Below are positions 25,854 to 35,356 of a stretch of 64,000 nt of DNA, one piece after another (position 1 is the first letter of the stretch; the number at the start of each line of letters is the position of its first letter). Origin of the DNA: Actinosynnema pretiosum. Lineage in GTDB: Bacteria > Actinomycetota > Actinomycetes > Mycobacteriales > Pseudonocardiaceae. The notes beneath the pieces are model-generated. The model saw only the letters and a program-made list of their open reading frames with translations, made no database searches and was not told where the DNA came from. The translations under genes were made by a program, and so were the position numbers. The stretch covers positions 481,548 to 545,547 of the forward strand of contig NZ_JAMTCF010000003.1 of the NCBI RefSeq assembly GCF_024171695.1, in the 5' to 3' direction.

Positions 25854-26660
25854 TCACCGCTGGTCCAGCGGGATGTCCTCCAGGGTCCCCTCGACGGTCA
25901 GCGCGCCGCTCTCCACCCGCACGGCGGTCGGCGTCACGGTGAACGGCAGCGAACCGGGGTCGATCTTCACGTTCAGCGCCGACCGCACCGCGCCCAGCAC
26001 CTCGTTCAGCCCGGCCAGCGAGGTGTCGTCGATCTCCACGTCATTCACGCCGATCTCCACCATCCCGCCGGACAGCGTCACCGTGCCGTAGGCCGAGATC
26101 CGGATCTTGCGCCCGGCCAGCGAGGTCGTGCCGCTCAGCTTCACTGCGGCGGCGGTGGGCGGCTGCTGCCCGCCCTGCGTCTCGGGGCCGCCCTGCTCGA
26201 CCGGCCTGGTGTCCGGCTCGATCGCCATGTCGGTGAACGGCGTGACCTGGTTGACCAGCCGGTTCAGGTCGTTCGCCTTGATCTTGACGCTGCCCTTGAC
26301 CTGGTCGATGCGCGCGTTGCTGGTGTCGCCCGCCAGCAGCTCGGACAGCCCGATCCTGGTGTGGTAGAGGTTCGCCTTGATCTCCAGGTCGCGCAGCTGG
26401 TCGCGCACCGGCACGCCGTTGGCGGTGATCTCGATGTCCCGGTAGTCGCCGCCCAGCGCCTGGGTGATGAACGGGAAGCCGTTGATCCGCACGGCCGGGT
26501 CCTCGCTGAGCTGGAGCTTGTCCCGCATCCGCTGGGCCACCTGGTACTCACCCGCCGCAGCCAGGCCGAAGTCGGCCGCGACCAGCAGCCCGCCGAGCAC
26601 CAGGGCCGTGATCACGAGCTTGCGGCCCCGCCGGGGTCGGCGGGGTTCGGGGGCGGTCAT
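25854..26660 (-). CDS. DUF2993 protein, LmeA-like
   Basis: This 268-aa protein has a short basic N-terminus, one membrane or signal helix (LVITALVLGGLLVAADFGLA) and a DUF2993 body (INGFPFITQALGGDYRDIEI; NDLNRLVNQVTPF; SLPFTVTPTAVRVESGALTV). In mycobacteria a DUF2993 member, LmeA, is a cell-envelope protein needed for lipomannan elongation. Whether this organism makes lipomannan is not shown here. Its ATG overlaps the hydrolase stop (ATGA). Confidence 0.87.
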   Translation of the reverse strand: MTAPEPRRPRRGRKLVITALVLGGLLVAADFGLAAAGEYQVAQRMRDKLQLSEDPAVRINGFPFITQALGGDYRDIEITANGVPVRDQLRDLEIKANLYHTRIGLSELLAGDTSNARIDQVKGSVKIKANDLNRLVNQVTPFTDMAIEPDTRPVEQGGPETQGGQQPPTAAAVKLSGTTSLAGRKIRISAYGTVTLSGGMVEIGVNDVEIDDTSLAGLNEVLGAVRSALNVKIDPGSLPFTVTPTAVRVESGALTVEGTLEDIPLDQR

Positions 26661-27391
26661 CGCCAGGTCCTCCAGGAAGCGTCGTCGAGCCAGGTCGCGA
26701 TCCGGTCTACCAGAACGGGCGTCATCGCCGACTCGGCGTGGCCGATCCGGGGCTCCAGCCACAGCTCGGCCGCGCTGCCGGCGGCCCGGTGCAGCGCGGT
26801 GGCGTGGGCGGGCGCGAAGTACCGGTCCAGCTCGCCGTGCACCAGCAGCAGCGGCGTCGGCGCGATCCGGTGCACCACCTCGACGGGGCTCTCCGGGACC
26901 CGCGCCCACGGCCCGGCCAGCCGCACGCCCAGCGCGCGGGCGGCGAGCCTGCCGTGCGGCTGCTCCAGCAGCCAGTGCACGCGGCGCATCGCGGCGGTCT
27001 CCCGCGACCACCAGCGCGCCGGGCTGCTGACCGCCGCCACGGCGTCCGGCCGGTCGTCGGCGAGCGCGGCGTGCCGCAGCGCCACCGACGCGCCCATCGA
27101 GAACCCCACCACCACGACCCGCCGGTACCCCAGCTCGCGGGCCAGCGAAACCCCGGCGGCGATGTCGTGGACCTCGTCACCGCCGACGGTGGTCCGGCCG
27201 CCGGAGCGGCCGTGCCCCCGGAAGTCCAGCGCGACCACCCCGCCGTGCCGGGCGAAGCGGCGCAGCACCCGCGCCACGTACGGCTTGCCGGTGTGGTTGG
27301 TGAAGCCGTGGCCCACGACGAACGCCAGGTCCGGCGGGGTCGACGGGGCCGCCACGTGTACCCCGTGCAGGCGAACTCCGCCGTGTGACAC
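26657..27391 (-). CDS. Alpha/beta hydrolase
   Basis: This 244-aa hydrolase has the oxyanion region VVGHGFTNHTG, the acid-rich segment DFRGHGRSGG, the nucleophile elbow GFSMGAS (Ser) and the C-terminal catalytic Asp and His in LLVHGELDRYFAP and PRIGHAESA. The substrate is unknown. The GTG at 27391 is the only in-frame start near the homology start. It is divergent from glnR, and the repeat array of the GlnR-box-like site overlaps its start. Confidence 0.87.
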   Translation of the reverse strand: MSHGGVRLHGVHVAAPSTPPDLAFVVGHGFTNHTGKPYVARVLRRFARHGGVVALDFRGHGRSGGRTTVGGDEVHDIAAGVSLARELGYRRVVVVGFSMGASVALRHAALADDRPDAVAAVSSPARWWSRETAAMRRVHWLLEQPHGRLAARALGVRLAGPWARVPESPVEVVHRIAPTPLLLVHGELDRYFAPAHATALHRAAGSAAELWLEPRIGHAESAMTPVLVDRIATWLDDASWRTWR

Positions 27392-27430
27392 GGGTGTAAC
27401 AAGCGTGACGCTTGTGGAAACAACTGTGAC
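27385..27430. promoter_or_regulatory. GlnR-box-like array between glnR and the hydrolase gene
   Basis: GTGAC (27385), GTAAC (27396), GTGAC (27405), GAAAC (27417) and GTGAC (27426) lie in series. The first pair has the 6-base spacing of GlnR half-sites (gTnAc-n6-GaAAc), and the GTGAC/GAAAC pair has 7. AAGCGTGACGCTT at 27401-27413 is also palindromic. The site precedes glnR by about 140 bases, suggesting autoregulation and possible control of the hydrolase operon. Confidence 0.5.
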
Positions 27431-27566
27431 CCTGTCCTGCTGACCTGGGTCTTTCGCGGCGCGCACCGGTATCGTCTCCGTCATCCGCAGGCAACGGGGC
27501 CCGGTCACCGTACTTCTCCGCGAGTGCTCCGGTGACCAACACCGGCCGAACAGGGAGGGCGCCGCG

Positions 27567-28319
27567 ATGAGCATCGACGTGCTGCTGCTGACCACCGACC
27601 CGGACCCCGAGGCGGTGCTGCCCGCGCTGGCCCTGCTTCCGCACGAGGTCCGCCCGCTGCGCCCGGAGGTCTCCGCGCTGCTGGAGGCCGGACCCCACGA
27701 CGTCGTCCTGGTGGACGCCCGCACCGACCTGGTCGGCGCGCGCGGCCTGTGCCGCCTGCTGGACTCCAGCGGCGTCGACGTCCCGGTCGTCGCGATCGTC
27801 ACCGAGGGCAGCCTGGTCGCCGTCAACGCCGACTGGAGCGTCGACGAGATCCTGCTCCCCACGTCCGGCCCTGCCGAGGTGGACGCCCGGCTGCGCCTGG
27901 TGCGCTCCCGCCGCGGCGCCGCCCAGTCCGGCGGCGACGGCTCGCTGCAGCTCGGCGAGCTGGTCATCGACGAGGCCACCTACACCGCCCGCCTGCGCGG
28001 TCGCCCGCTCGACCTCACCTACAAGGAGTTCGAGCTGCTGAAGTACCTGGCGCAGCACGCGGGCCGGGTGTTCACCCGCGCGCAGCTGCTCCAGGAGGTC
28101 TGGGGCTACGACTTCTTCGGCGGCACCCGCACCGTGGACGTCCACGTGCGGCGCCTGCGCGCCAAGCTCGGCCCCGAGCACGAGTCGCTCATCGGCACCG
28201 TGCGCAACGTGGGCTACAAGTTCGTCCGCCCGCCGCGTCCCGGCTCGATCCGCCGCCCCGAGGCCGAGCAGGCCATCGGCGCGCCGCAGCTGGACGAGAG
28301 CGAGCTGTTCCGCGTCTGA
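27567..28319 (+). CDS. glnR: Nitrogen-response regulator GlnR (OmpR family, orphan)
   Basis: This 250-aa protein has an atypical N-terminal receiver-like domain ([40 protein letters not shown]) without a canonical phosphorylation pocket, as in GlnR, and an OmpR winged helix ([33 protein letters not shown]). GlnR controls ammonium assimilation, nitrate and urea genes in actinomycetes and acts without a cognate kinase. ATG has GGGAGGG upstream. mshD and the pst operon follow, a neighbourhood shared with Streptomyces. Confidence 0.95.
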   Translation: MSIDVLLLTTDPDPEAVLPALALLPHEVRPLRPEVSALLEAGPHDVVLVDARTDLVGARGLCRLLDSSGVDVPVVAIVTEGSLVAVNADWSVDEILLPTSGPAEVDARLRLVRSRRGAAQSGGDGSLQLGELVIDEATYTARLRGRPLDLTYKEFELLKYLAQHAGRVFTRAQLLQEVWGYDFFGGTRTVDVHVRRLRAKLGPEHESLIGTVRNVGYKFVRPPRPGSIRRPEAEQAIGAPQLDESELFRV

Positions 28320-28330
28320 GCGCCGGGTTC

Positions 28331-28353
28331 CCCGTTCCGGTCACCGGAGCGGG
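28331..28353 (+). terminator. Hairpin after glnR
   Basis: CCCGTTCCGGT pairs with ACCGGAGCGGG across a single base, allowing one G-U pair. It sits 12 bases after the glnR stop and has no U-tract. It is a probable terminator. Confidence 0.5.
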
Positions 28354-28425
28354 AGCCCGAACGCGGGGGCCCGACGGGTGGTCACCACCTGATCGACCGC
28401 CGCCGCAGCGGGTAGCGTCGCGGAC

Positions 28426-29319
28426 GTGGCTGACCTGACCTGGCACGACGCGCTGGACCCCGAGCAGGCCGAGGAGATCACCCGGCTGCTCGCCGAAGCC
28501 GAGGAGGTGGACGGCGTCGCCCCGGTGGGCGAGGCCGTCCACCTCCGCTTGCGTCCGGGGGCCTCCGGCAGCGCGCACCTGCTGGCCCGCGTCGGCGGCG
28601 CCCTCGCCGGGTACGCGCACCTCGACCTGCTCGGCGACTCGGACGGCAACCTGGTGGCGGAGCTGGCCGTGCGGCCGGGGTCGCGCCGCGCGGGCGTCGG
28701 CTCCGAGCTGGCGGGAGCGGTCCTCGGCGCCGCCGCGGAGCGGGGGAAGCCGGTGCGCGCCTGGGCGCACGGCGACCGCGAGGGCGCGACCGGGCTCGCC
28801 GCGAAGCTGGGCCTGCGCAGGGTCCGCGAGCTGTGGGTGATGCGGCGCGAGCTGGCCGGGCTGCCCGAGGCCCCGCCGCTGCCCGAGGGCGTGTCGCTGC
28901 GGGCCTTCGCGCCGGGGCGGGACGAGGACGCGGTCGTGCGGGTCAACGCGCGGGCGTTCTCCTGGCACCCCGAGCAGGGCGCGATGACCGCCGACGACGT
29001 CCGCCTCAAGGAGGCCGAGGACTGGTTCGACCCGAGCGGCTTCCTGCTCGCGGTGGACGCCGACGACCGGCTGCTCGGCTTCCACTGGACCAAGCGGCAC
29101 GACGAGTCGATGGGCGAGGTCTACGTGGTCGGCGTCGACCCGGACGCGCAGGGCGGCGGCCTCGGCAAGGCGCTCACCCTCGCGGGTCTGGTCCACCTGA
29201 AGAACACCGGACTGCGCGACGTGCACCTGTACGTCGAGTCCGACAACTCACCGGCGGTGCGCGTGTACACCCGGTTGGGCTTTTCGCGGTGGAAAGCGGA
29301 CGTCCAGTACGCCCTGTAG
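28426..29319 (+). CDS. mshD: Mycothiol synthase MshD
   Basis: This 297-aa protein has two GNAT acetyltransferase domains. The C-terminal one carries the acetyl-CoA motif VVGVDPDAQGGGLGKAL and ends with the MshD-type SDNSPAVRVYTRLGF. MshD acetylates Cys-GlcN-Ins, the last step of mycothiol synthesis. Mycothiol is made only by actinobacteria, so this gene also supports the taxonomic call. The GTG start lies 107 bases after glnR. Confidence 0.95.
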   Translation: MADLTWHDALDPEQAEEITRLLAEAEEVDGVAPVGEAVHLRLRPGASGSAHLLARVGGALAGYAHLDLLGDSDGNLVAELAVRPGSRRAGVGSELAGAVLGAAAERGKPVRAWAHGDREGATGLAAKLGLRRVRELWVMRRELAGLPEAPPLPEGVSLRAFAPGRDEDAVVRVNARAFSWHPEQGAMTADDVRLKEAEDWFDPSGFLLAVDADDRLLGFHWTKRHDESMGEVYVVGVDPDAQGGGLGKALTLAGLVHLKNTGLRDVHLYVESDNSPAVRVYTRLGFSRWKADVQYAL

Positions 29320-29400
29320 TGACAAACCCATCACGCCATGCAAACGTGCAGGTCACGGGATCACCCTAATGGCCGTGGGTCCAGTCACCTCCCGTGTGGT

Positions 29401-29422
29401 GTTCACCTTCCGTTCATGTTCC
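29401..29422 (+). promoter_or_regulatory. PHO box upstream of pstS
   Basis: GTTCACC-TTCC-GTTCATG-TTCC forms two 11-base direct-repeat units, the arrangement bound by the response regulator PhoP in actinomycetes. It lies about 90 bases before the pstS start. It indicates induction of the pst operon under phosphate limitation. Confidence 0.8.
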
Positions 29423-29511
29423 CCTGGGGGTCTGTCCACTCTCGCTCCCTACCGTCCGTGTCGAGCGGTGAAACGCCGTTCAATCAAAGCCCCCGTACGT
29501 GGAGGACCCAG

Positions 29512-30633
29512 GTGAAGACCAAGCGGCACGGCGCCGTCGTCGGCCTTATCGCGGCCGGTGCGCTTCTGCTCACCGCATGTGGCAGCGACAACAACACCGC
29601 TGCGACCGGCAGCTCCTCGACGGGTGGCGCCAGCACCCCGTCCGTGCCGGTCGAGTGCGGCGGCAAGACGAAGCTGAACGCAGAGGGCTCCTCGGCTCAG
29701 AAGAACGCGATCGACACGTTCGTCCAGGCCTACCAGCAGCAGTGCGCGGGCGCCGACCTCGCGTACAACGGCTCCGGTTCCGGCGCGGGCATCAAGAACT
29801 TCAACGCGGGCCAGGTCGACTTCGGCGGTTCCGACTCCGCCATGAAGGACGCCGAGATCACCGCCGCCACCGAGCGCTGCCAGGGCAACCCGGCCTGGCA
29901 CCTGCCGATGGTCTTCGGCCCCGTCGCCCTCGGCTACAAGCTGAACGGCGTCACCGACCTGGCCCTCAACGCCGAGGTCACCGCCAAGATCTTCAACGGC
30001 GCGGTCAAGAAGTGGAACGACCCGGCGATCTCCGCCCTCAACTCGGGCGCGAAGCTGCCCGACACCGAGATCAAGGTCGTCTACCGCAACGACGAGTCCG
30101 GCACCACGGACAACTTCCAGAAGTACCTGACCACGGCCGCGCCCGCCGCGTGGACCCAGGGCGACGGCAAGCAGTTCAAGGGCGGTGTCGGCGAGGGCAA
30201 GGAGAAGTCCGCCGGTGTCGCGCAGGCCGTGGCCTCCGTGGACGGCGCCATCACCTACGTCGAGCTGTCCTACGCCCAGGACAACAAGCTCTCGATCGCC
30301 AAGATCGACTCCGGCGCCGGCGCGGTCGAGCTGACCGGCGAGTCGGTCGGCAAGGCCATCGACAGCGCGAAGATCAAGGGTGAGGGCAACGACCTCGTCC
30401 TCGACCTGAACTCGATCTACGGCACCAAGGCCGAGGGCGCCTACCCGCTGCTCCTCGCCACCTACGAGATCGTCTGCTCCAAGGGCTACGACGCCGACAC
30501 CGCCAAGGCCGTCAAGGCGTTCCTGACGGTCGCGGCCACCACCGGCCAGGCCGGTCTGGCGGACGCGGGCTACGCCCCGCTGCCCGACGCCTTCCAGGAG
30601 AAGCTGCTGACCGCCATCAAGGCGATCGCCTGA
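29512..30633 (+). CDS. pstS: Phosphate ABC transporter substrate-binding protein
   Basis: This 373-aa lipoprotein has a signal peptide ending LLTAC. PstS phosphate-binding segments are visible: LNAEGSSAQKNAIDTF, FGGSDSAM, and YRNDESGTTDNFQKYL. The GTG start is set by GGAGG six bases upstream. It is the first gene of pstSCAB, behind a PHO box. A short palindrome GCCTGA-G-TCAGGC spans the stop codon and could help stabilise the pstS message relative to the downstream genes. Confidence 0.96.
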   Translation: MKTKRHGAVVGLIAAGALLLTACGSDNNTAATGSSSTGGASTPSVPVECGGKTKLNAEGSSAQKNAIDTFVQAYQQQCAGADLAYNGSGSGAGIKNFNAGQVDFGGSDSAMKDAEITAATERCQGNPAWHLPMVFGPVALGYKLNGVTDLALNAEVTAKIFNGAVKKWNDPAISALNSGAKLPDTEIKVVYRNDESGTTDNFQKYLTTAAPAAWTQGDGKQFKGGVGEGKEKSAGVAQAVASVDGAITYVELSYAQDNKLSIAKIDSGAGAVELTGESVGKAIDSAKIKGEGNDLVLDLNSIYGTKAEGAYPLLLATYEIVCSKGYDADTAKAVKAFLTVAATTGQAGLADAGYAPLPDAFQEKLLTAIKAIA

Positions 30634-30671
30634 GTCAGGCAGACTCCGGACGTTGACGCGAAGTTGACGCG

Positions 30672-31730
30672 ATGAACGACCGCACTGCGGCGCAGCGCCC
30701 CGCGGGCACCGGGACCGATCCCGGTGCCCGCGGGGGCGTCCCGGCCGCTCGACCAGCCCCGGAGGCTCCGATTCCCCCCACCTCGGAAGGCGAGAAGAAG
30801 GCGCACGTCCGGCCAGGTGACCGGATCTTCAGCGGGCTCGCCACCGGCTCCGGCGTCCTCGTCGTGGTGCTCATCGCGGCGATCGGCGTGTTCCTGCTCA
30901 TGCAGGCCGTCCCGTCCCTCGCGCTGAACAACACGAACTTCCTGACCAGCCGCGAGTGGTCCACCGGCGACGTCAGCGACATGCGCTTCGGCATCCTGGA
31001 CCTGCTCCTGGTCACCGTGGTGGCCTCGCTGGTGGCCCTGGCGATCGCCATGCCGATCGCGCTGGGCATCGCCCTCTTCCTCACCCAGTACGCGCCGCGC
31101 AAGCTGTCGAGGACGTTCGCCTACGTCATCGACCTGCTGGCCGCGGTCCCCTCGATCATCTTCGGCCTCTGGGGCCTGTTCATCCTGGGGCCGGTGCTCA
31201 CGCCCATCGGCGAGTTCCTGACCGACAAGCTCGGCTGGATCTTCCTGTTCTCCGAGGGCAACGTCTCCATCGAGCTGGGCGGCACGATCTTCACCGCGGG
31301 CATCGTCCTCGCCGTGATGATCCTGCCGATCATCACGGCCGTCAGCCGCGAGGTCTTCGACCGCACGCCGCCCGCGCACGTCGAGGGCGCGATCGCGCTC
31401 GGCGCGACCAAGTGGGAGGTCGTCAAGACCACCGTCCTGCCGTTCGGCAAGGCCGGTTACGTCAGCGCCTCGATGCTCGGCCTCGGCCGCGCGCTCGGCG
31501 AGACCATCGCGCTGACGATCATCCTCAGCTCGACGGCCAAGGCCTTCGGCTGGAGCCTCTTCGACGGTGGCGCCACGTTCGCCTCGAAGATCGCGCTGGC
31601 CGCGCCCGAGTTCAACGACCCGAAGTCGGCGGGCGCCTACGTCGCCGCGGGCCTGGTGCTGTTCGTCCTGACCTTCGTGGTCAACGCGATCGCCCGGTCC
31701 ATCGTCGCCGGTCACAAGGAGTACGAATGA
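30672..31730 (+). CDS. pstC: Phosphate ABC transporter permease PstC
   Basis: This 352-aa protein has a Pro/Gly-rich cytoplasmic N-terminal extension of about 45 residues and then six membrane helices with the permease loop [20 protein letters not shown]. It pairs with PstA to form the phosphate channel. ATG follows two copies of GTTGACGCGA (30653-30672), which could affect initiation. The stop overlaps the pstA ATG. Confidence 0.95.
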   Translation: MNDRTAAQRPAGTGTDPGARGGVPAARPAPEAPIPPTSEGEKKAHVRPGDRIFSGLATGSGVLVVVLIAAIGVFLLMQAVPSLALNNTNFLTSREWSTGDVSDMRFGILDLLLVTVVASLVALAIAMPIALGIALFLTQYAPRKLSRTFAYVIDLLAAVPSIIFGLWGLFILGPVLTPIGEFLTDKLGWIFLFSEGNVSIELGGTIFTAGIVLAVMILPIITAVSREVFDRTPPAHVEGAIALGATKWEVVKTTVLPFGKAGYVSASMLGLGRALGETIALTIILSSTAKAFGWSLFDGGATFASKIALAAPEFNDPKSAGAYVAAGLVLFVLTFVVNAIARSIVAGHKEYE

Positions 31731-32641
31731 TGGCCGAGACGGCGGACCTGGACCGCCTGGCGAAGCCGCCCACGTTCCAGAGCATCAGCGGCGTCCGCAA
31801 GTTCAAGAACGGCCTGGCCACCGCGCTGGTGTGGCTGGCGTTCGGCGTCGCGATCATCCCCCTGGTCTGGGTGCTCTACACCGTGATCCAGCGGGGCTTC
31901 CCGGTCGTGCTCAACGCCGACTGGTGGCAGAAGTCCCTGTCCGGCCTGCTGTCCCGGCAGCAGGGCGGCGGCGTCTACCACGCGATCTACGGCACGCTGG
32001 TCCAGGGCCTGGTCTGCGCCCTGATCTCGGTCCCGATCGGCATGTTCGTCGGCGTCTACCTGGTCGAGTACGGCGGCCGGTCGAAGCTGGCCAAGGCCAC
32101 CACGTTCATGGTCGACATCCTCACCGGTGTCCCGTCCATCGTGGCCGCGCTGTTCATCTACTCGCTGTGGATCACCACGTTCGGCTTCGGCCGCAGCGCG
32201 TTCGCGGTGTCGCTGGCCCTGGTGCTGCTCATGGTCCCCGTGATCGTGCGCACCACCGAGGAGATGCTCAAGATCGTCCCCGACGAGCTGCGCGAGGCCT
32301 CCTACGCGCTGGGCATCCCCAAGTGGAAGACCATCGTGAAGATCGTCCTGCCCACCGCGCTCTCCGGCATCCTCACCGGCATCATGCTGGCGCTGGCGCG
32401 CGTGATGGGCGAGACCGCCCCGGTGCTGGTGCTGGCGGCGTACGCGCCGTTCATCAACTACAACCTGTTCGACGGGCCGATGGCGTCGCTCCCGCTGCTC
32501 ATGACCACGGAGCGCAACAACCCGACGGACGCGGGCTTCGACCGGCTCTGGGGTGCGGCGATCACCCTGGTCCTGATCATCACGTTGTTCAACCTGCTGG
32601 CGACCGCGGCCTCGCGGTGGCTGGCCCCGAAGACCAAGTGA
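31727..32641 (+). CDS. pstA: Phosphate ABC transporter permease PstA
   Basis: This 304-aa protein has six membrane helices and the permease EAA loop [23 protein letters not shown] at 31727 overlaps the pstC stop (ATGA), and a second ATG follows immediately at 31730. It is the second channel subunit of the high-affinity phosphate importer. Confidence 0.95.
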   Translation: MMAETADLDRLAKPPTFQSISGVRKFKNGLATALVWLAFGVAIIPLVWVLYTVIQRGFPVVLNADWWQKSLSGLLSRQQGGGVYHAIYGTLVQGLVCALISVPIGMFVGVYLVEYGGRSKLAKATTFMVDILTGVPSIVAALFIYSLWITTFGFGRSAFAVSLALVLLMVPVIVRTTEEMLKIVPDELREASYALGIPKWKTIVKIVLPTALSGILTGIMLALARVMGETAPVLVLAAYAPFINYNLFDGPMASLPLLMTTERNNPTDAGFDRLWGAAITLVLIITLFNLLATAASRWLAPKTK

Positions 32642-32651
32642 GCGGGCACTG

Positions 32652-33428
32652 ATGGCCAAGCGCATCGACGTCAAGGACCTCAACCTCTACTACGGCAAGT
32701 TCCACGCCGTGAACGAGGTCTCCCTAGCCGTGCCGCCGCGCAGCGTGACCGCCTTCATCGGCCCGTCCGGCTGCGGCAAGTCCACCGTGCTCCGCTCGCT
32801 GAACCGCATGCACGAGGTGGCGCCCGGCGCCCGCGTCGAGGGCAAGGTGCTGCTGGACGGCGAGGACATCTACGCCTCCTCGGTCGACCCGGTGCAGGTG
32901 CGCCGCACCATCGGCATGGTGTTCCAGCGCCCCAACCCGTTCCCGACGATGTCCATCCGCGACAACGTCGTGGCGGGGCTGCGCCTGGCGGGCGTGAAGA
33001 ACCGCAAGCAGCTCGACGAGGTCGCGGAGCGCTCCCTGCGCGGCGCGAACCTGTGGAACGAGGTCAAGGACCGCCTCGACCGGCCCGGCGGCGGCCTGTC
33101 GGGCGGTCAGCAGCAGCGCCTGTGCATCGCGCGGGCCATCGCCGTCCAGCCGGACGTGCTGCTGATGGACGAGCCCTGCTCGGCCCTGGACCCGATCTCC
33201 ACGCTGGCGATCGAGGACCTGATCACGGAGCTGAAGAAGGACTTCACCATCGTGATCGTCACCCACAACATGCAGCAGGCGGCGCGCGTCAGCGACCAGA
33301 CCGCGTTCTTCAACCTGCTCGGCGTGGGCCAGCCCGGCAGGCTGATCGAGGTGGACGACACCGAGAAGATCTTCTCGAACCCCACCCAGAAGGCCACCGA
33401 GGACTACATCTCGGGCCGCTTCGGCTGA
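32652..33428 (+). CDS. pstB: Phosphate ABC transporter ATP-binding protein PstB
   Basis: This 258-aa ATPase has Walker [10 protein letters not shown] near residue 37, the signature LSGGQQQR, Walker [14 protein letters not shown] and the H-loop VTHNMQQA. The PstB-specific [12 protein letters not shown] segment is present. It closes the pstSCAB operon, which ends at a strong rho-independent terminator. Confidence 0.97.
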   Translation: MAKRIDVKDLNLYYGKFHAVNEVSLAVPPRSVTAFIGPSGCGKSTVLRSLNRMHEVAPGARVEGKVLLDGEDIYASSVDPVQVRRTIGMVFQRPNPFPTMSIRDNVVAGLRLAGVKNRKQLDEVAERSLRGANLWNEVKDRLDRPGGGLSGGQQQRLCIARAIAVQPDVLLMDEPCSALDPISTLAIEDLITELKKDFTIVIVTHNMQQAARVSDQTAFFNLLGVGQPGRLIEVDDTEKIFSNPTQKATEDYISGRFG

Positions 33429-33446
33429 TCGTCGGATTTCTTGGAG

Positions 33447-33480
33447 AAGCCCCCCGCGCGATTCGCGCGGGGGGCTTTTT
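33447..33480 (+). terminator. Rho-independent terminator of the pst operon
   Basis: A perfect 12-bp stem (GCCCCCCGCGCG pairing with CGCGCGGGGGGC) closes a 3-base loop and is followed by five T residues. It lies 20 bases after the pstB stop. Confidence 0.92.
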
Positions 33481-33676
33481 CACGGGCGTTCCGGAGGTAT
33501 CTTCTTCGTGCGGGGCGATCGGTGCCGCTGACACCTCGAGCGCCTGCGGAGCGGGCCCGGCGACGAACCGGGAACCCTCCGCTTTCGGCGCGCGTCGAAT
33601 CCGGGGACGGGGCGGCACCGGTGCGGGTACCGTGCTTGCTCGGGAACGGGCTGTGAGCGCTGACCAGGGGGTAGAC

Positions 33677-35356
33677 GTGGGACAGGGGCAGGAGACACCG
33701 GGGCAGGGGAACGGGCAGCACCCGATCTCGGCGCAGCAGCGCGAGTCCGCGACCGATATCGAGCAGAGGCACTACGAGGGGATTCCTGAGTCCCCCTCCA
33801 TCCCCCTCTTCCCCGGTTCGATGGTCGTCGTGGCCCAGCGCGCCGTCGCCGGTGCGCAGGCGAACGTCGAGATCGCCGCGAACAACGTGGCGCTGACGAG
33901 CCAGTACCAGCAGACGGGCCAGGGGTACCGCCCCTCGATGGACGCCAACTGCCAGAACTACCTCTCGCGCGACCACCCCACCCTCAAGGGGATGGTGAAC
34001 GACAACATGTCGCCCGCGAGCGCGAGGCAGCAGGGCGACGCCTGGAACGAGGTCGGCAACACCCTCGTCACCCTGCAGGACGGCCTGCGGTCCGCGACCG
34101 AGGCCAGCAAGGACGCCTGGACGGGCACGGCGGCCGAGTCCGCCCGGACCTACTTCGGCGGGGTCACCGACTGGTCCGCCGTGGCCGCGACCAGCGCCCA
34201 GCTCACCAGCGGGCGGCTGCACCAGCAGAGCGAGGCCGCCGAGCGGGCCAAGCTGAACATGCCCGAACCGGTGCAGTTCAGCCGCTCGGACGCGATCGCG
34301 CTGTTCTTCCAGGAGACCTCCTTCTCGAACCTGGACGGCGGCATCAAGGCCGTGGCGGAGAAGTACGAGGCGAAGCAGGCCGCCCACGAGGAAGCCGCGC
34401 AGGTCATGTCGACCATGGCCACCTCGTTCCAGCAGACCGGCTCGACCATGCCCTCGTTCGCCGCGCCCCCGCCCATGACCGGCTCGGACACGGGCTCCTC
34501 GACCAGCGGTGACAGCACCTCGATCAGCTCGCGCCCCGACACGAGCGTCGGCAACGGCATCGGCAGCAGCTCCGGGACGGGCCGCATCGGCGGGACCGGC
34601 ACCGGGAACGGCGGGTCGTACGTCTACGAGGGCGGTCCGACCGGCGGTGGTGGCACCGGCACCGGTGGTGGAGGCAACGGCAACGGCGGGTCGAACAACT
34701 CGGGCGGCGGCAACACCAACCAGTCCGGTGTCACCAACCCCGGCGGCATCGGCGGTGGTGGTGGCACGGGTGGTGGCGGTGGCATCGGTGGTGGTGGCAC
34801 GGGTGGTGGCGGTGGTGGCACCGGCGGTGGGTACGTCCCGCCCGGTGGCATCGGCTACGTCCCGCCAGGTGTCGGCGGCGGTGGCGGCACGGGTAACGGC
34901 ACCGGCGGCCTCGGCGGTCGGGGTGGCCTCGGCGGTACCGGCGCGGGCGGCCTCGGCGGCCGTGGTGCGGGCGGTGGCCTGTCCGGCGGTCCCGGCGGCC
35001 TCGCTGCGGCGGGTGGTCGCGCGGGCGGTTTCGGCGGCGGTGCGGGTGGCTTCGGCGCCGGTGGTTCCGGCATGGGCGGTGGCCTCGGTTCCGGCGGCTC
35101 CTCCTCCGCGCTCGGCGAGGGCGGTCGCAGCGGCGTCGGCGGCTACGGCTCCAACGCAGCCGGTGGCCTCGGCGGCGCGGCGGCCGGTCGCGGTGGCGCG
35201 GCGGCCGGTGGCATGGGTGCGGGTGGCATGGGCGCCGCAGGTGGCCGGGGCAACGGGGAAGAGGACAAGGAGCACAAGTCCGCCTCGTACCTCCAGGAGA
35301 CCGAGGACGTCTTCGGGGACGGGACGCTCGTGGCGCCTCCCGTCATCGGCGGGTGA
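33677..35356 (+). CDS. PPE-like ESX-associated protein with a Gly-rich C-terminal half
   Basis: This protein of about 559 aa has an N-terminal helical region of WXG100/PPE type (WNEVGNTLVTLQDGLRSATE; AWTGTAAESARTYFGGVTDW), a Ser/Thr linker, a Gly-rich low-complexity tract of about 230 residues, and a charged C-terminus (EEDKEHKSASYLQETEDVFG). GTG at 33677 has AGGGGG seven bases upstream; an in-frame GTG at 33653 is the alternative start. The EspG-like chaperone gene overlaps its end, so it is probably a type VII secretion substrate. No ESX machinery genes are in the window. Confidence 0.85.
   Translation: MGQGQETPGQGNGQHPISAQQRESATDIEQRHYEGIPESPSIPLFPGSMVVVAQRAVAGAQANVEIAANNVALTSQYQQTGQGYRPSMDANCQNYLSRDHPTLKGMVNDNMSPASARQQGDAWNEVGNTLVTLQDGLRSATEASKDAWTGTAAESARTYFGGVTDWSAVAATSAQLTSGRLHQQSEAAERAKLNMPEPVQFSRSDAIALFFQETSFSNLDGGIKAVAEKYEAKQAAHEEAAQVMSTMATSFQQTGSTMPSFAAPPPMTGSDTGSSTSGDSTSISSRPDTSVGNGIGSSSGTGRIGGTGTGNGGSYVYEGGPTGGGGTGTGGGGNGNGGSNNSGGGNTNQSGVTNPGGIGGGGGTGGGGGIGGGGTGGGGGGTGGGYVPPGGIGYVPPGVGGGGGTGNGTGGLGGRGGLGGTGAGGLGGRGAGGGLSGGPGGLAAAGGRAGGFGGGAGGFGAGGSGMGGGLGSGGSSSALGEGGRSGVGGYGSNAAGGLGGAAAGRGGAAAGGMGAGGMGAAGGRGNGEEDKEHKSASYLQETEDVFGDGTLVAPPVIGG

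Noticed and set aside
33053..33676. Upstream extension of the PPE-like frame through pstB
   Set aside because: It overlaps pstB in another frame and the pst terminator; the GTG at 33677 with its ribosome-binding site is the credible start.
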